In this document: positions 49,571 through 57,803 of the stretch, piece after piece
How the letters are laid out: each line of letters begins with the position of its first letter
Numbering within the stretch: position 1 is the stretch's first letter
From: Rugosimonospora acidiphila
Lineage (GTDB): Bacteria; Actinomycetota; Actinomycetes; Mycobacteriales; Micromonosporaceae
Assembly: GCF_039543385.1 (NCBI RefSeq)
Contig: NZ_BAABJQ010000024.1
Coordinates: forward strand, 83,723 to 147,722
Direction of reading: 5' to 3'
Length of the DNA: 64,000 nucleotides
Position numbers and translations under genes: made by a program
Notes under the pieces: generated by a model
The model's input: only the letters and a program-made list of their open reading frames with translations
The model's database searches: none
What the model was told of the DNA's origin: nothing

Positions 49571-50565
49571 GACGGACCGCCGGGCGCCGTGTCGGCCGGA
49601 GCCATCGCCGTGCCGGCCGGAGCCATCGTCGTGCCGGCCGGAGCCAGCGCGGTGGCGAGCCGGGCCTGCGTGTCGGCAAGCTGCTGCTGCAGGTCGGCCA
49701 CGGTGCTGTTCGTCCTGGACGCCGCGGCGTCGATGGCGTTCACGACCGCGGTGGTGTCGACGCTCGTCCCGCCGCCGGTCAGGGCCTGGATCGCGGCGAG
49801 CGTGGCGGCATCCCGCGTCTCGTCGGCGGCCACCTTCGCCTGGATGTCCTTGAGCGTGCGGCTGAGCCACACAATCTCGCCCTTGGTCGGGCCGAGTGGC
49901 GTGTTGTCGGCGCCGATGGTCAGCGCGTACACGCGTTCGATGAGCGCGTACCCGTCCGCGTCGTCCCTCAGTCCCATGTCGATCGCCTCCTGTCCCCACT
50001 GGCCGAAGTCCTCGGCCATCGCCTGGTCCTTGTCGACGTCGGCCCCGCCGACCGTGATGCCGTTCTGCACCTGGCGCAGCTGCGCGCCGGGGTACCACCT
50101 CGAGGCGGACCAGGCGTAGGTCTGCCACACCCAGGTGACCTCGTGCACCGCGACGCAGTGGGCCACCAGGTCGTACTCGCCGTAGACCCCGGTCCGGGCC
50201 AACCCGAGCACCGAGATGACGCCCTGGAAGTAGCCGTCGATCGCCGAGTACTGGGTGGTGTTCGTGTCGATGTCGACGCTGAAATAGATCGGCCGGCTGG
50301 GCGGCATGCCGGCGGCGGTCGCCTGCGCGAGCGCGGCCCGGGCGTCCGCGACGCCCTGGGCGTGGCCATTGAGCGCGGCGCTGGCCGATGCCTCCCAGTT
50401 GCACACGATGTCCAGGCCGGCGGCGATCAGGGTGTCCGCCTCGGCCCGGGTCAGGTCTTTGGACGCCGACCCGCCGAGGTAGCGGACCACGAACGTGTAG
50501 CCGGCCGACCGGATCGCGGCCGGGCCGGGGTGTTCCCACGCGTAGTCGAGCCCGAGTCTGGTCAT
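49567..50565 (-). CDS. DUF1906 (Rv2525c-like) glycoside-hydrolase-like protein
   Basis: A 332-residue protein whose first 200 residues are a TIM-barrel DUF1906 domain (TRLGLDYAWEHPGPAAIRSA, TFVVRYLGG, DIVCNWEASASAALNG, PIYFSVDIDTN, WQTYAWSASRWYPGAQLRQV), the fold of GH25-like cell-wall hydrolases and Rv2525c. Then a helical region (LTIGADNTPLGPTKGEIVWL, coiled-coil-like DLQQQLADTQARLATAL) and three 7-residue APAGTxM repeats from a 21-bp tandem repeat. No signal peptide, so release may need a partner. It is surrounded by very small genes on the same strand, as in lysis cassettes. Confidence 0.85.
   Translation of the reverse strand: MTRLGLDYAWEHPGPAAIRSAGYTFVVRYLGGSASKDLTRAEADTLIAAGLDIVCNWEASASAALNGHAQGVADARAALAQATAAGMPPSRPIYFSVDIDTNTTQYSAIDGYFQGVISVLGLARTGVYGEYDLVAHCVAVHEVTWVWQTYAWSASRWYPGAQLRQVQNGITVGGADVDKDQAMAEDFGQWGQEAIDMGLRDDADGYALIERVYALTIGADNTPLGPTKGEIVWLSRTLKDIQAKVAADETRDAATLAAIQALTGGGTSVDTTAVVNAIDAAASRTNSTVADLQQQLADTQARLATALAPAGTTMAPAGTAMAPADTAPGGPS
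49589..49651. repeat. 21-bp unit repeated three times in frame
   Basis: Units start at 49589, 49610 and 49631 (GTGCCGGCCGGAGCCATC core) and encode the C-terminal APAGT repeats of the DUF1906 protein. Confidence 0.8.
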
Positions 50566-50569
50566 CGCC

Positions 50570-50680
50570 TCAGTCCTGGTCGTAGCCGGTCACGGTGGCC
50601 CGGGTGTGCTGGTTCCGCACGGCGGACGTGCCGCTCGAGGTGGCCGTGGCCGTCGCGTCGAACCCGGCTGGATGAGCCAT
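50570..50680 (-). CDS. Very small protein (36 residues) in the DUF1906 cassette
   Basis: MAHPAGFDATATATSSGTSA continues to a stop after VTGYDQD. A strong ribosome site, GGGAGGAA, lies 4-5 nt before the ATG at 50680, and the DUF1906 gene starts 4 nt after its stop. Composition is Ala/Thr/Ser-rich with no hydrophobic run. Not recognised; possibly a structural or regulatory peptide of the cassette. Confidence 0.6.
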   Translation of the reverse strand: MAHPAGFDATATATSSGTSAVRNQHTRATVTGYDQD

Positions 50681-50691
50681 TGAGTTCCTCC

Positions 50692-50952
50692 CTACAGTCC
50701 AGGGACCGGCGGGTCCCAGACGGATACGGGCGTTCCGGCGGTCAGCGACTGGGTGAGCGTCAACGGATCCGAGGTCGCGGTCCGCGGGCTGGCGGTGCCA
50801 CTGATCGCCGTCACTCTGACCTGTACCCCGCCGACGTTCAGCTGAAGCGGCCGAGTCGCCGCCGAGATCCGGCGGAGGGTGGCCTCCCGCTCCGGCTGTG
50901 GTGGTAGAGGCCGGAGACCCACGCCGCCTTGGCCCGGTGTGGCGTACGGCAC
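50692..50952 (-). CDS. Small hypothetical protein upstream in the DUF1906 cassette
   Basis: An 86-residue frame from GTG 50952 whose second half looks like a real beta-rich domain (TRPLQLNVGGVQVRVTAISG, then SDPLTLTQSLTAGTPVSVWD). The stop is 11 nt before the 36-residue gene. The start is uncertain: only TCGGG precedes the GTG, and the frame is open further upstream. A TACATT -10-like box at 51005-51000 on the minus strand lies about 48 nt ahead. Not recognised. Confidence 0.45.
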   Translation of the reverse strand: MPYATPGQGGVGLRPLPPQPEREATLRRISAATRPLQLNVGGVQVRVTAISGTASPRTATSDPLTLTQSLTAGTPVSVWDPPVPGL

Positions 50953-51405
50953 GTGGCCCGACGATGCCGCACTCGCCCGGGTTTTCGAGGTTCGCGGCGA
51001 ATGTATTTGTTTCCACGCAGTCCCGCCGGCCTTCAGGTACGCGTGACGCACCCCGCTCGACCGGCCTCCCGGGTGGGGAACCCGCCACGGACCCGGGGCT
51101 GGTGCGCGCCACCGGCGGTGACGGGTCACCCGCGCGGCGGCGGGTCGCGGCGGGTTCCCGCTGCTCAGCGGCCGGTTGACAGCCGGCACGAGACCGGCGG
51201 GACGCCCTGTCCGGGATCGGGCACCCGGACCGGGCCGTCTGGGCCGTACGGACAGGACACGCGGGTCACCGGCGGGACCGGCGCGGCCTTTACTGCCGAC
51301 GATCGGGCTAGACCGTAGGCTGGGGGGCGTGAGCATCCGCAGTGAGCGAGCCAGAGAGGCCAGCACCGTCAGTCATGCCGGCGTCCGGCCAGGCGAGGAG
51401 CCGGC
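50953..51405. other. Region between the DUF1906 cassette and the PAC2 gene
   Basis: The left end contains an A+T-rich patch (about 51000-51013) with TACATT on the minus strand, a possible promoter for the small-gene cassette. The right end has TAGGCT (51316-51321), a possible -10 for the PAC2 gene. In between I see only GC-rich sequence with no supportable gene. Confidence 0.4.
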
Positions 51406-52281
51406 ATGACCGAGTTCGACGGGCTGCCCGTCCTGCGCGACCCGGTGGCGATCGCGGCGTTCGAGGGCTGGAACGACGCGGCAGATTCCTCCACCGCCGC
51501 TGTCGAACACCTGGAGCAGGTCTGGTCGGCGCGGCCGGTGACCGCACTGGATCCCGAGGAGTTCTACGACTTCCAGGTCAACCGGCCGATCGTGTCGCTT
51601 ACGGATGGCGAGACCCGCAGCATCGAGTGGCCGACCACCCGCTTCTCCGTCGCCACCCCGCCCGGGACGGAGCGCGACGTGCTGCTCATCCGGGGCATCG
51701 AGCCGAGCATGCGATGGCGCACGTTCTGCGGGGAGATCCTGGAGCTGTGCCACAGCCTTGAGATCAACCGAATCGTCCTGCTGGGCGCGCTGCTGGCCGA
51801 CGTGCCGTACACCAGGCCGCTGCCGATCAGCGGCAGCGCCGTGAGCCGGGACGTGGCGGAGCGGTTCAACCTGACCCCCACCCGGTACGACGGGCCCACC
51901 GGCATCGTCGGGGTGCTGCACGAGGCGTGCGTCAGGGCCGAACTGGATGCGCTGTCCTTCTGGGTACATGTGCCGCACTACGCCAACAATCCCCCGTGCC
52001 CGAAGGCCACGCTGGCCCTGCTGCACCGGGTCGAGGACGTGCTGGACCTGCCGGTGCCGATGATGGATCTGGCCGAGGAGTCCGCGGAGTGGGAGGAGCG
52101 CCTGCGCGCCGCCGCCGAGCAGGACGCCGAACTCGCGGAGTACGTCCGTGAGCTGGAGGAGCGCGTCGGCGACGAGGGGCTGCAGCCGTTGAGCGGCGAC
52201 GAGATCGCCCAGGAGTTCGAGAAGTACCTGCGTCGGCGCGGCGGCTCGTCCGGCCCCGCCACCAGCGGCGGCGGCTGGTAG
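51406..52281 (+). CDS. PAC2-family protein (proteasome assembly chaperone-like)
   Basis: A 291-residue protein with the PAC2 fold: LRDPVAIAAFEGWNDAADSS start, DVLLIRGIEPSMRWRTFCGE, NRIVLLGALLADVPYTRPLP, TPTRYDGPTGIVGVLHEACV and VPHYANNPPCPKATLALLHR. The family is conserved across actinobacteria with a proteasome; its role is inferred to be protein-complex assembly. ATG at 51406 has GAGGAG about 6 nt upstream. Confidence 0.92.
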   Translation: MTEFDGLPVLRDPVAIAAFEGWNDAADSSTAAVEHLEQVWSARPVTALDPEEFYDFQVNRPIVSLTDGETRSIEWPTTRFSVATPPGTERDVLLIRGIEPSMRWRTFCGEILELCHSLEINRIVLLGALLADVPYTRPLPISGSAVSRDVAERFNLTPTRYDGPTGIVGVLHEACVRAELDALSFWVHVPHYANNPPCPKATLALLHRVEDVLDLPVPMMDLAEESAEWEERLRAAAEQDAELAEYVRELEERVGDEGLQPLSGDEIAQEFEKYLRRRGGSSGPATSGGGW

Positions 52282-52290
52282 CCCCCCGAT

Positions 52291-52315
52291 CCGCCCACGG
52301 CGACGCCGTGGGCGG
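52291..52315. terminator. Terminator hairpin 1 after PAC2 gene
   Basis: A perfect 11-bp stem (CCGCCCACGGC at 52291-52301 with 52305-52315) and GAC loop, 9 nt after the stop. Confidence 0.75.
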
Positions 52316-52329
52316 GGACCTGGTCGAGT

Positions 52330-52371
52330 CTTGGTGGCGATCCCCCCTCCCCGGGCGGGATCGCCACCAAG
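52330..52371. terminator. Terminator hairpin 2 after PAC2 gene
   Basis: A perfect 15-bp stem (CTTGGTGGCGATCCC at 52330-52344, complement at 52357-52371) with a 12-nt loop. It is the second of two tandem hairpins insulating the PAC2 gene from the GntR gene. Confidence 0.75.
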
Positions 52372-52428
52372 AGCTGAGGATCACTCCAACCCTGCCCGGC
52401 GTGTCGCGGCTCACCCTCCCCATGGCGT

Positions 52429-52448
52429 CCTAGGAGGCTAGGTACACT
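52429..52448 (+). promoter_or_regulatory. GntR operator-like dyad and -10 box
   Basis: CCTAG (52429-52433) and CTAGG (52438-52442) form an inverted repeat around GAGG and abut the -10 box TACACT (52443-52448). The ATG at 52456 is 7 nt further, so the mRNA is probably leaderless and autorepression by the encoded GntR protein is plausible. Confidence 0.5.
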
Positions 52449-52455
52449 GCGCCGC

Positions 52456-53250
52456 ATGGAGATCAATCCAGGCGCGGCGGAACACCCTCACCGGCAGATC
52501 GCCGCGCAGCTGCGCGCGCAGATCCGGCGGGGCGACTGGGCGGCCGGGGAGCGGCTGCCCTCCATCCCGGCCATCGCCCAGATGTACGGGGTGGCCAAGC
52601 AGACCGTGCAGCGCACCATCGACCAGCTGCGCATCGAGGGGCTACTGATCACCAAGCCGGGCTCCGGCACCTACGTACGCGGCACCCGGCGGCGGCTCAA
52701 CCGCCTCTCCCGCGGCCGGTACGGCATCCAGCGCGGCTACCACGCCGACCTGGCGGCCCGGTACCGGCAGCAGCTGGTCGAGGTGGGCCGCTCCCCCGCA
52801 CCGGCCGAGGTCGCCGACGCGTTCGGCGTGTCCGAGGGCACCGAGCTGGTGGTGCGCCGGCACCTGGTGCACACCCAGGACGCCCCGGTCGAGACGGGCG
52901 CCTCCTGGCTGCTGCCCCGCGACGCCACCGGCACCGACCTGGAGCGCACCCAGGCGTTCGGCCGGCCGCTGTACCAGGAGGTCGAGGAGGTCACCGGGCG
53001 CCGGTACGCGACGGCGACCGACCAGGTCACCGCCCGCCTGCCGACCCGCCAGGAGGCCGAGATCCTGCAGATCCGGCCGGACACTCCAGTGCTGCACCTG
53101 CTGCACGTCGCCTACGACCCCGAGCACCGGCCGATCGAGGTGGCCACGGCGACCTGGCCCGGGCCGATGACCGCGCTCACCGAGGAGTACCGGATCCCGG
53201 CGGCCCGGCCGGAGCCGACCGACGACGAGCCGGGCCTCGCGCTGGGCTGA
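52456..53250 (+). CDS. GntR-family (HutC subfamily) transcriptional regulator
   Basis: A 264-residue protein: winged helix at residues about 11-76 (IAAQLRAQIRRGDWAAGERL, PSIPAIAQMYGVAKQTVQRT, GLLITKPGSGTYV) and a UTRA ligand domain at about 95-245 (FGVSEGTELVVRRHLVHTQD, RLPTRQEAEILQIRPDTPVL). HutC-type regulators bind small metabolites such as sugar phosphates or amino acids. Flanked by terminators upstream and a convergent gene downstream, it is a single-gene unit. Confidence 0.92.
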   Translation: MEINPGAAEHPHRQIAAQLRAQIRRGDWAAGERLPSIPAIAQMYGVAKQTVQRTIDQLRIEGLLITKPGSGTYVRGTRRRLNRLSRGRYGIQRGYHADLAARYRQQLVEVGRSPAPAEVADAFGVSEGTELVVRRHLVHTQDAPVETGASWLLPRDATGTDLERTQAFGRPLYQEVEEVTGRRYATATDQVTARLPTRQEAEILQIRPDTPVLHLLHVAYDPEHRPIEVATATWPGPMTALTEEYRIPAARPEPTDDEPGLALG

Positions 53251-53379
53251 GCGTGCTGGGCTGAACCGGCACCGCCGGCCCAGCCAGCCTCGGCCTGAAC
53301 CCGCCGGCCCAGCCTCAGCCGGCCCAGCCGGCCCGGCCACGCCTCGCCCCCAGACGAAACTCCGCCGGGCCCGCACGGA

Positions 53380-54639
53380 CTATCGAACGGGCGCCGACCC
53401 CACCAGCGGCACCCCGAGCAGGGCGTCCACCGTCGCGGCCACCAGCGCGGGCGCCTGCGGGTCGCCACCGGTGCCGGACAGCGCCGCATCGGCCCAGGCG
53501 TCCACCACGGCCAGCGCGCCGGGTGTGTCGAGGTCGTCGGCCAACCGCTCCCGCACCGCGGCGAGCACCTCGGTCCCGGACGGGCCGGACGGCAGCGAGG
53601 CCGCCTCCCGCCACCGGGCCAGCCGCTCCTGCGCGGCCTTGAGCAGGTCGTCGGTCCACTGCCGGTCGCTGCGGTAGTGGTCGGCCAGCAGGCCCAGCCG
53701 GATGGCCATCGGGTCCACGTGGTCGGCCCGCATCCGCGAGACGAACAGCAGGTTGCCCTTGCTCTTGCTCATCTTCTCGCCGTCCAGCCCGATCATGCCG
53801 GCGTGCGTGTAGTGGCTGGAGAACGGTTGGTGGGCGCCCAGCGTCTCGGCGTGCGCGGCCGACATCTCGTGGTGCGGGAAGACCAGGTCGTTGCCGCCGC
53901 CCTGCACGTCGAGCCGGTCGCCGACCAGCCTCAGCGCGATGACCGCGCACTCGATGTGCCAGCCCGGCCGGCCCGGGCCCAGCGGGCCGCCGTCCCAGGA
54001 CGGCTCACCCTCCCGGGCGCCGCGCCACAGCAGCGGGTCCAGCGGGTCGCGCTTGCCCTCCCGGGCCGGGTCCCCGCCCCGCTCTGCGAACAGCTCGAGC
54101 ATCTGCTCCCGGGACAGTCGCGACTCGTACCCGAACCGGGGCGCCCGGGTCAGGTCGAAGTACACGTCGCCGGTGCCGTCGTCGAGCCGGTACGCGGTGC
54201 CGGACTCGGCCAGGTCGTTGATCCGGTCGACAATCGCGGGAATCGACTCGACCGCGCCCACATAGTGCTCCGGCGGGACGATCCGCAGCGACTCCATGTC
54301 CTCGCGGAACAGCGCCGTCTCCCGCATGGCGAGCACGACCCAGTCCTCGTGGTCCCGGTTCGCCCGCTCCAGCAGCGGATCGTCGATGTCGGTGACATTC
54401 TGGACGTATACCACCGGATGCCCGGCGTCCCGCCACATCCGGTTGATCACATCAAATGTGATCATGGTGGCGGCGTGGCCGAGGTGGGTGGCGTCGTAAG
54501 GGGTGATCCCGCACACGTAGAGCCGGGCCGTCCCGGCGGGCTCGGTGGGGTGCACCCCGTTACGGGCCGAGTCGAACAACGAAAGCTGCCGCCCGGCTCC
54601 GGGCAGCCGGGGCACCTCGGGCGCGATCCAGGACTCCAT
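53380..54639 (-). CDS. mshC: Cysteine:1-D-myo-inosityl 2-amino-2-deoxy-alpha-D-glucopyranoside ligase (MshC)
   Basis: A 419-residue class I tRNA-synthetase-like ligase that joins cysteine to GlcN-Ins in mycothiol synthesis. Zinc/cysteine site Cys43 in LYVCGITPYD, HIGH-like THLGH at 51-55, Cys231 in GWHIECA, His256/257 in FPHHEM and KMSKS at 289-293 are all present. Compared with CysS it lacks the C-terminal anticodon-binding extension and has the MshC N-terminus (WIAPEVPRLPG). Mycothiol is restricted to actinomycetes, which fixes the lineage. It is convergent with the GntR gene. Confidence 0.96.
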   Translation of the reverse strand: MESWIAPEVPRLPGAGRQLSLFDSARNGVHPTEPAGTARLYVCGITPYDATHLGHAATMITFDVINRMWRDAGHPVVYVQNVTDIDDPLLERANRDHEDWVVLAMRETALFREDMESLRIVPPEHYVGAVESIPAIVDRINDLAESGTAYRLDDGTGDVYFDLTRAPRFGYESRLSREQMLELFAERGGDPAREGKRDPLDPLLWRGAREGEPSWDGGPLGPGRPGWHIECAVIALRLVGDRLDVQGGGNDLVFPHHEMSAAHAETLGAHQPFSSHYTHAGMIGLDGEKMSKSKGNLLFVSRMRADHVDPMAIRLGLLADHYRSDRQWTDDLLKAAQERLARWREAASLPSGPSGTEVLAAVRERLADDLDTPGALAVVDAWADAALSGTGGDPQAPALVAATVDALLGVPLVGSAPVR

Positions 54640-54752
54640 GCCCCCAGCCTACGATCTACGACGACGCGGGCCGCGCCGAGCCGTCCCCCGGACGGTTTCG
54701 GGCCGTCCGCCGGCCGTCAGACCCGGCCGGGCGCGCCCCGCGCGCCGACCCG

Positions 54753-55556
54753 TCACACCGGCGGCCACGGGACCGCCGGCCAGTCCTCGCTGGGCGCCGG
54801 GAACCGGCCGCTGGTCAGCAGAGCGTCGATCCGCACCGCGACCTCGTTCACCTCGGCGATGGTCAGGTGCTCGGCCAGCGCGTCACCCAGCGAGCCGAGC
54901 AGCTCGGCGCGCAGCTTGCCCAGCACCTCCACGGCCTCGCTGGGCAGCGGATCGCCGATCCAGCCCCACAGGATGGTGCGCAGCTTGGGCTCCACGTTGA
55001 AGCAGACCCCGTGGTCGACACCCCGGACCCCTCCGTCCACAGTGGACAGAATGTGGCCACCCTTGCGGTCAGCGTTGTTCACCACCGCGTCGAACACCGC
55101 CAGCCGGGACAATCCCCGGTCGTCGGCGTGGGCCAGCAGGTACGGCGAGCCGTCCTCGTCGTGCGCCCGCATGATGCGGTGCCAACCGTCGGGCAGTTCG
55201 TCCGGCGGCACGAATCCCAGGATGGGTTCCGCGTCCTCGGGCTCGTCGATCCACAGCTGGCAGGCGCCGGGCCCCAGGGGGCCGTGCTCCCGCAGCACCG
55301 TGGGCGGCACGCAGTCCCATCCGGTCGCGGCGGCCACCAGGTATGCGCTGACCTCCCGCCCGGCCAGGGTGCCGTCCGGGAAGTCCCACAACGGCCGCTC
55401 CCCGCGCACCGGCTTGTACACGCAGCGCGCGGAGACCCCGTCCAGCTCGAGGATCGCCCGCAGGGTGGTGTTGGACGCGTCCGCGAGCCTGCCCTCCACT
55501 TCCATCCGGCCGTGGCGCAGCAGGTCCAGCGCGTCGGTCTCCGACAGCGCAGCCAT
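54753..55556 (-). CDS. SCO1664-family (PI3/4-kinase-fold) protein
   Basis: A 267-residue protein: LRAILELDGVSARCVYKPVR (nucleotide-binding strand and Lys), GERPLWDFPDGTLAGREVSA, LAVFDAVVNNADRKGGHIL (catalytic-loop-like NADRKGGH) and GVDHGVCFNVEPKLRTILWG. These features define the actinobacterial SCO1664 family, usually found beside DUF3090 and MSMEG_4193-type phosphatase genes, as here. Substrate unknown. It starts 10 nt after the DUF3090 stop, so they are co-transcribed. Confidence 0.9.
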   Translation of the reverse strand: MAALSETDALDLLRHGRMEVEGRLADASNTTLRAILELDGVSARCVYKPVRGERPLWDFPDGTLAGREVSAYLVAAATGWDCVPPTVLREHGPLGPGACQLWIDEPEDAEPILGFVPPDELPDGWHRIMRAHDEDGSPYLLAHADDRGLSRLAVFDAVVNNADRKGGHILSTVDGGVRGVDHGVCFNVEPKLRTILWGWIGDPLPSEAVEVLGKLRAELLGSLGDALAEHLTIAEVNEVAVRIDALLTSGRFPAPSEDWPAVPWPPV

Positions 55557-55566
55557 CTCCGGCGTC

Positions 55567-56115
55567 CTAGCGGTGGTAGCCGTTGTTACGCGGGCACAGG
55601 TGGCCGTGCGGGTCCAGCGGCTGGCCGCACAGCGGGCACGGCGGCCGTCCGGCGGAGATCACACGCCGGGCCCGCTCGATGAAGTCCCGAGCCGCCGCCG
55701 GCGTGAGCCGCACCCGCAGCCGATCCAGGTCCGAGGACTCGTCCTCGGCCTCCTCCTCGTCCTCGTCGGTCTCGCCGGCCGCGATCGCCTCGATGACGAC
55801 CGTGCTGCTGTCGACGTCGAAGGCCAGGCCGAGGGTGCCGACCCGGAACTCCTCGTCGACCGGGTTCTCCAGCGGATCGTTGTCCGCCGGCCCGGGCTCC
55901 GACTCGGGCAGCACCACACCGAACCGGCGGTGAGCCTCACCAAGCAGCTCGTCGAGCTTCTCCGCGAGCAGCGAAACCTGCACCTTCTCCAGGGCCACGC
56001 TGACCAGCCGCCCGTCGCCCCGGGCCTGCAGGTAGAACGCCCGCTCACCCGGCGGGCCCACGGTGCCCGCCACGAACCGCTCCGGCGGCTCGAACGCGTA
56101 TACCTGACGGGTCAT
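55567..56115 (-). CDS. DUF3090 family protein
   Basis: A 182-residue actinobacterial protein: TRQVYAFEPPERFVAGTVGP, RAFYLQARGDGRLVSVALEK, and an acidic stretch (DEDEEEAEDESSDLDRL). The C-terminal CPLCGQPLDPHGHLCPRNN is a zinc-ribbon-like motif. Always found with SCO1664 and histidine-phosphatase genes, suggesting one pathway or complex. Function unknown. Confidence 0.92.
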   Translation of the reverse strand: MTRQVYAFEPPERFVAGTVGPPGERAFYLQARGDGRLVSVALEKVQVSLLAEKLDELLGEAHRRFGVVLPESEPGPADNDPLENPVDEEFRVGTLGLAFDVDSSTVVIEAIAAGETDEDEEEAEDESSDLDRLRVRLTPAAARDFIERARRVISAGRPPCPLCGQPLDPHGHLCPRNNGYHR

Positions 56116-56166
56116 ACCGTCGACCCTATCCGGTCGCCCTGGGCATCGCCGACCGGACCAGGGCCC

Positions 56167-56871
56167 TCACCGGCCCGCGGGGCCGGCTCCGCCGCCCACC
56201 ACGGCGTCCGAGCTGGCGGGACGGCGGGTACGGCGGCGCTTAGGCGGGCGCAACCCGGACAGGTCGCCTCCAATGTCGTTCGCCCTGAGCAGAAAGGGGC
56301 GTAGTGGCGTGTACCGCAGGACCGTCACGGATGCCGGATCGACCGAGATCCGCTGGAAGAGGTCCAGGTGCATGCCTGTCGCGTCGGCCACTATCGCCTT
56401 GATCACATCGCCGTGGCTGCACGCCAGCCAGACCGCGTCCGGGCCGTGCTCCGCGGTCACCCGGGCGTCCCAGTCCCGGATCGCGGCCACCGCCCGAGCC
56501 GACATGGCAGCCATCGACTCCCCGTTCGGGAACGTGGCCGCGCTCGGGTGCTCCTGGACCGTGCGCCACAGTGGCAGCTTGGCCAGCTTCTTGAGCTCCT
56601 GGCCCTCCCAGTCGCCGTACCGGCATTCGGCCAGGCGCTCGTCCGGGGCCGCTTCCCGCCCGGGCAGGGCCAGCTCGACCGTCTGCCGGCAACGGATCAG
56701 CGGGCTGGTCACCACGGCTGCCAGGGGCAGGTCGGCGGCGGCCAGCCGCTGCCCGACCGCCGAGGCCTGGGCCCGCCCGGCCTCGTCCAGCTCGGTGGGC
56801 TGGTGGCCGGCGAGGATGCCCCCCGCGTTGGAGGTGGTCCGGCCATGCCGGAGCAGGATGACGGTCGCCAC
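56167..56871 (-). CDS. Histidine phosphatase family protein (MSMEG_4193-like)
   Basis: A 234-residue phosphoglycerate-mutase-like phosphatase: catalytic LLRHGRTTSNAGG (His near residue 8), LIRCRQTVELA, YGDWEGQELKKLAKLPLWRT and the second His in ACSHGDVIKAIV. A basic tail (PPKRRRTRRPA) and Gly/Ala end follow. It heads the DUF3090/SCO1664 cluster. It may act on a phosphorylated metabolite. Confidence 0.93.
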   Translation of the reverse strand: MATVILLRHGRTTSNAGGILAGHQPTELDEAGRAQASAVGQRLAAADLPLAAVVTSPLIRCRQTVELALPGREAAPDERLAECRYGDWEGQELKKLAKLPLWRTVQEHPSAATFPNGESMAAMSARAVAAIRDWDARVTAEHGPDAVWLACSHGDVIKAIVADATGMHLDLFQRISVDPASVTVLRYTPLRPFLLRANDIGGDLSGLRPPKRRRTRRPASSDAVVGGGAGPAGR

Positions 56872-56907
56872 CGGGCAAGATTACGCACCGGCGCATCGGC
56901 GTGCCGC

Positions 56908-56959
56908 CACCGGCCTCCCACCGGCCGGCACGGCACCGGCCTCCCACCGGCCGGCACGG
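56908..56959. repeat. 26-bp tandem duplication
   Basis: Two identical 26-bp copies at 56908-56933 and 56934-56959 (starting CACCGGCCTCCC) in the gap between uppP and the phosphatase gene, near the phosphatase start. It probably arose by local slippage. Confidence 0.8.
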
Positions 56960-56975
56960 GGCCGGCCGGGGGCGC

Positions 56976-57803
56976 TCAGGTCGCGGCCAGGGCACCCGTC
57001 GCGAGGGCGATGATCAGCGCCACGCCGAGCAGGACCCGGTACCAGACGAACGAGATCAGCCCGTACTTGGCCACGAAGCGCAGCAGCCAGGCGATCGAGG
57101 CGTACCCGACGATGAAGCTCACGACCGTGCCCACGGCCAGCGCCGCGCCCCCCACCGACGGGCCGGTCAGCGCGTCCTTGAGTTCAAGCGCGCCCCCGCC
57201 GAGCAGGGCCGGGATGCCCAGGAAGAAGGACAGCCGGGTAGCGGTCACCCGGTCGAGGTCGCGCAGCAGCCCGAACGAGATGGTGGCGCCGGAGCGGGAC
57301 ACACCCGGGAACAGTGCCGCGCTCTGCATCACGCCGACGACCACCGCGTCGGTCAGGTTGGTCTGCCGCTCCGTGCGGGTCTGCGTGCCCACCCGTTCGG
57401 CGTACACCATGACCCCGCTCCACAGGATGAGCGCCGCGGCGACCACCCACAGGTTGCGCAGCGGGCCCGTGATCGCGTCCTGGGCGACCACCCCGACGAC
57501 GGCGATCGGCACCGAGCCGACGATCACGTACCAGCCGAACCGGTAGTCGAAGCCCCGGTGCCGCTTCGAGAACAGGCCCAGGAAGAAGCCCTTGACGATG
57601 CGGACGATGTCCTTGAAGAAATAGATGATCGCGGCGACGGTCGCGCCGACCTGGATGACCGCCGTATAGGCGGTCACCGAGGCGTCATCGACCGGCAGAT
57701 CCAGGATCTTCTCGGCGACCGTGAGGTGCCCGGTCGAGGAGACCGGCAGGAACTCGGTGAGCCCCTCCACCACGCCCAGTACGACGGATTTCCACAGCTC
57801 CAC
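56976..57803 (-). CDS. uppP: Undecaprenyl-diphosphatase (UppP/BacA)
   Basis: A 275-residue membrane enzyme that recycles undecaprenyl diphosphate to the monophosphate carrier of cell-wall synthesis. The catalytic motifs are GVVEGLTEFLPVSSTGHLTV near the N-terminus and PGVSRSGATISFG in the middle, within about eight helices. The GTG start directly follows the TAG of the upstream LLM gene with no gap, so translation is coupled. Confidence 0.96.
   Translation of the reverse strand: MELWKSVVLGVVEGLTEFLPVSSTGHLTVAEKILDLPVDDASVTAYTAVIQVGATVAAIIYFFKDIVRIVKGFFLGLFSKRHRGFDYRFGWYVIVGSVPIAVVGVVAQDAITGPLRNLWVVAAALILWSGVMVYAERVGTQTRTERQTNLTDAVVVGVMQSAALFPGVSRSGATISFGLLRDLDRVTATRLSFFLGIPALLGGGALELKDALTGPSVGGAALAVGTVVSFIVGYASIAWLLRFVAKYGLISFVWYRVLLGVALIIALATGALAAT

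Noticed and set aside
53251..53379. Repeated GCCGGCCCAGCC motifs after the GntR gene
   Set aside because: They are degenerate and unevenly spaced; a clean stem or tandem unit could not be defined, so no feature was called.
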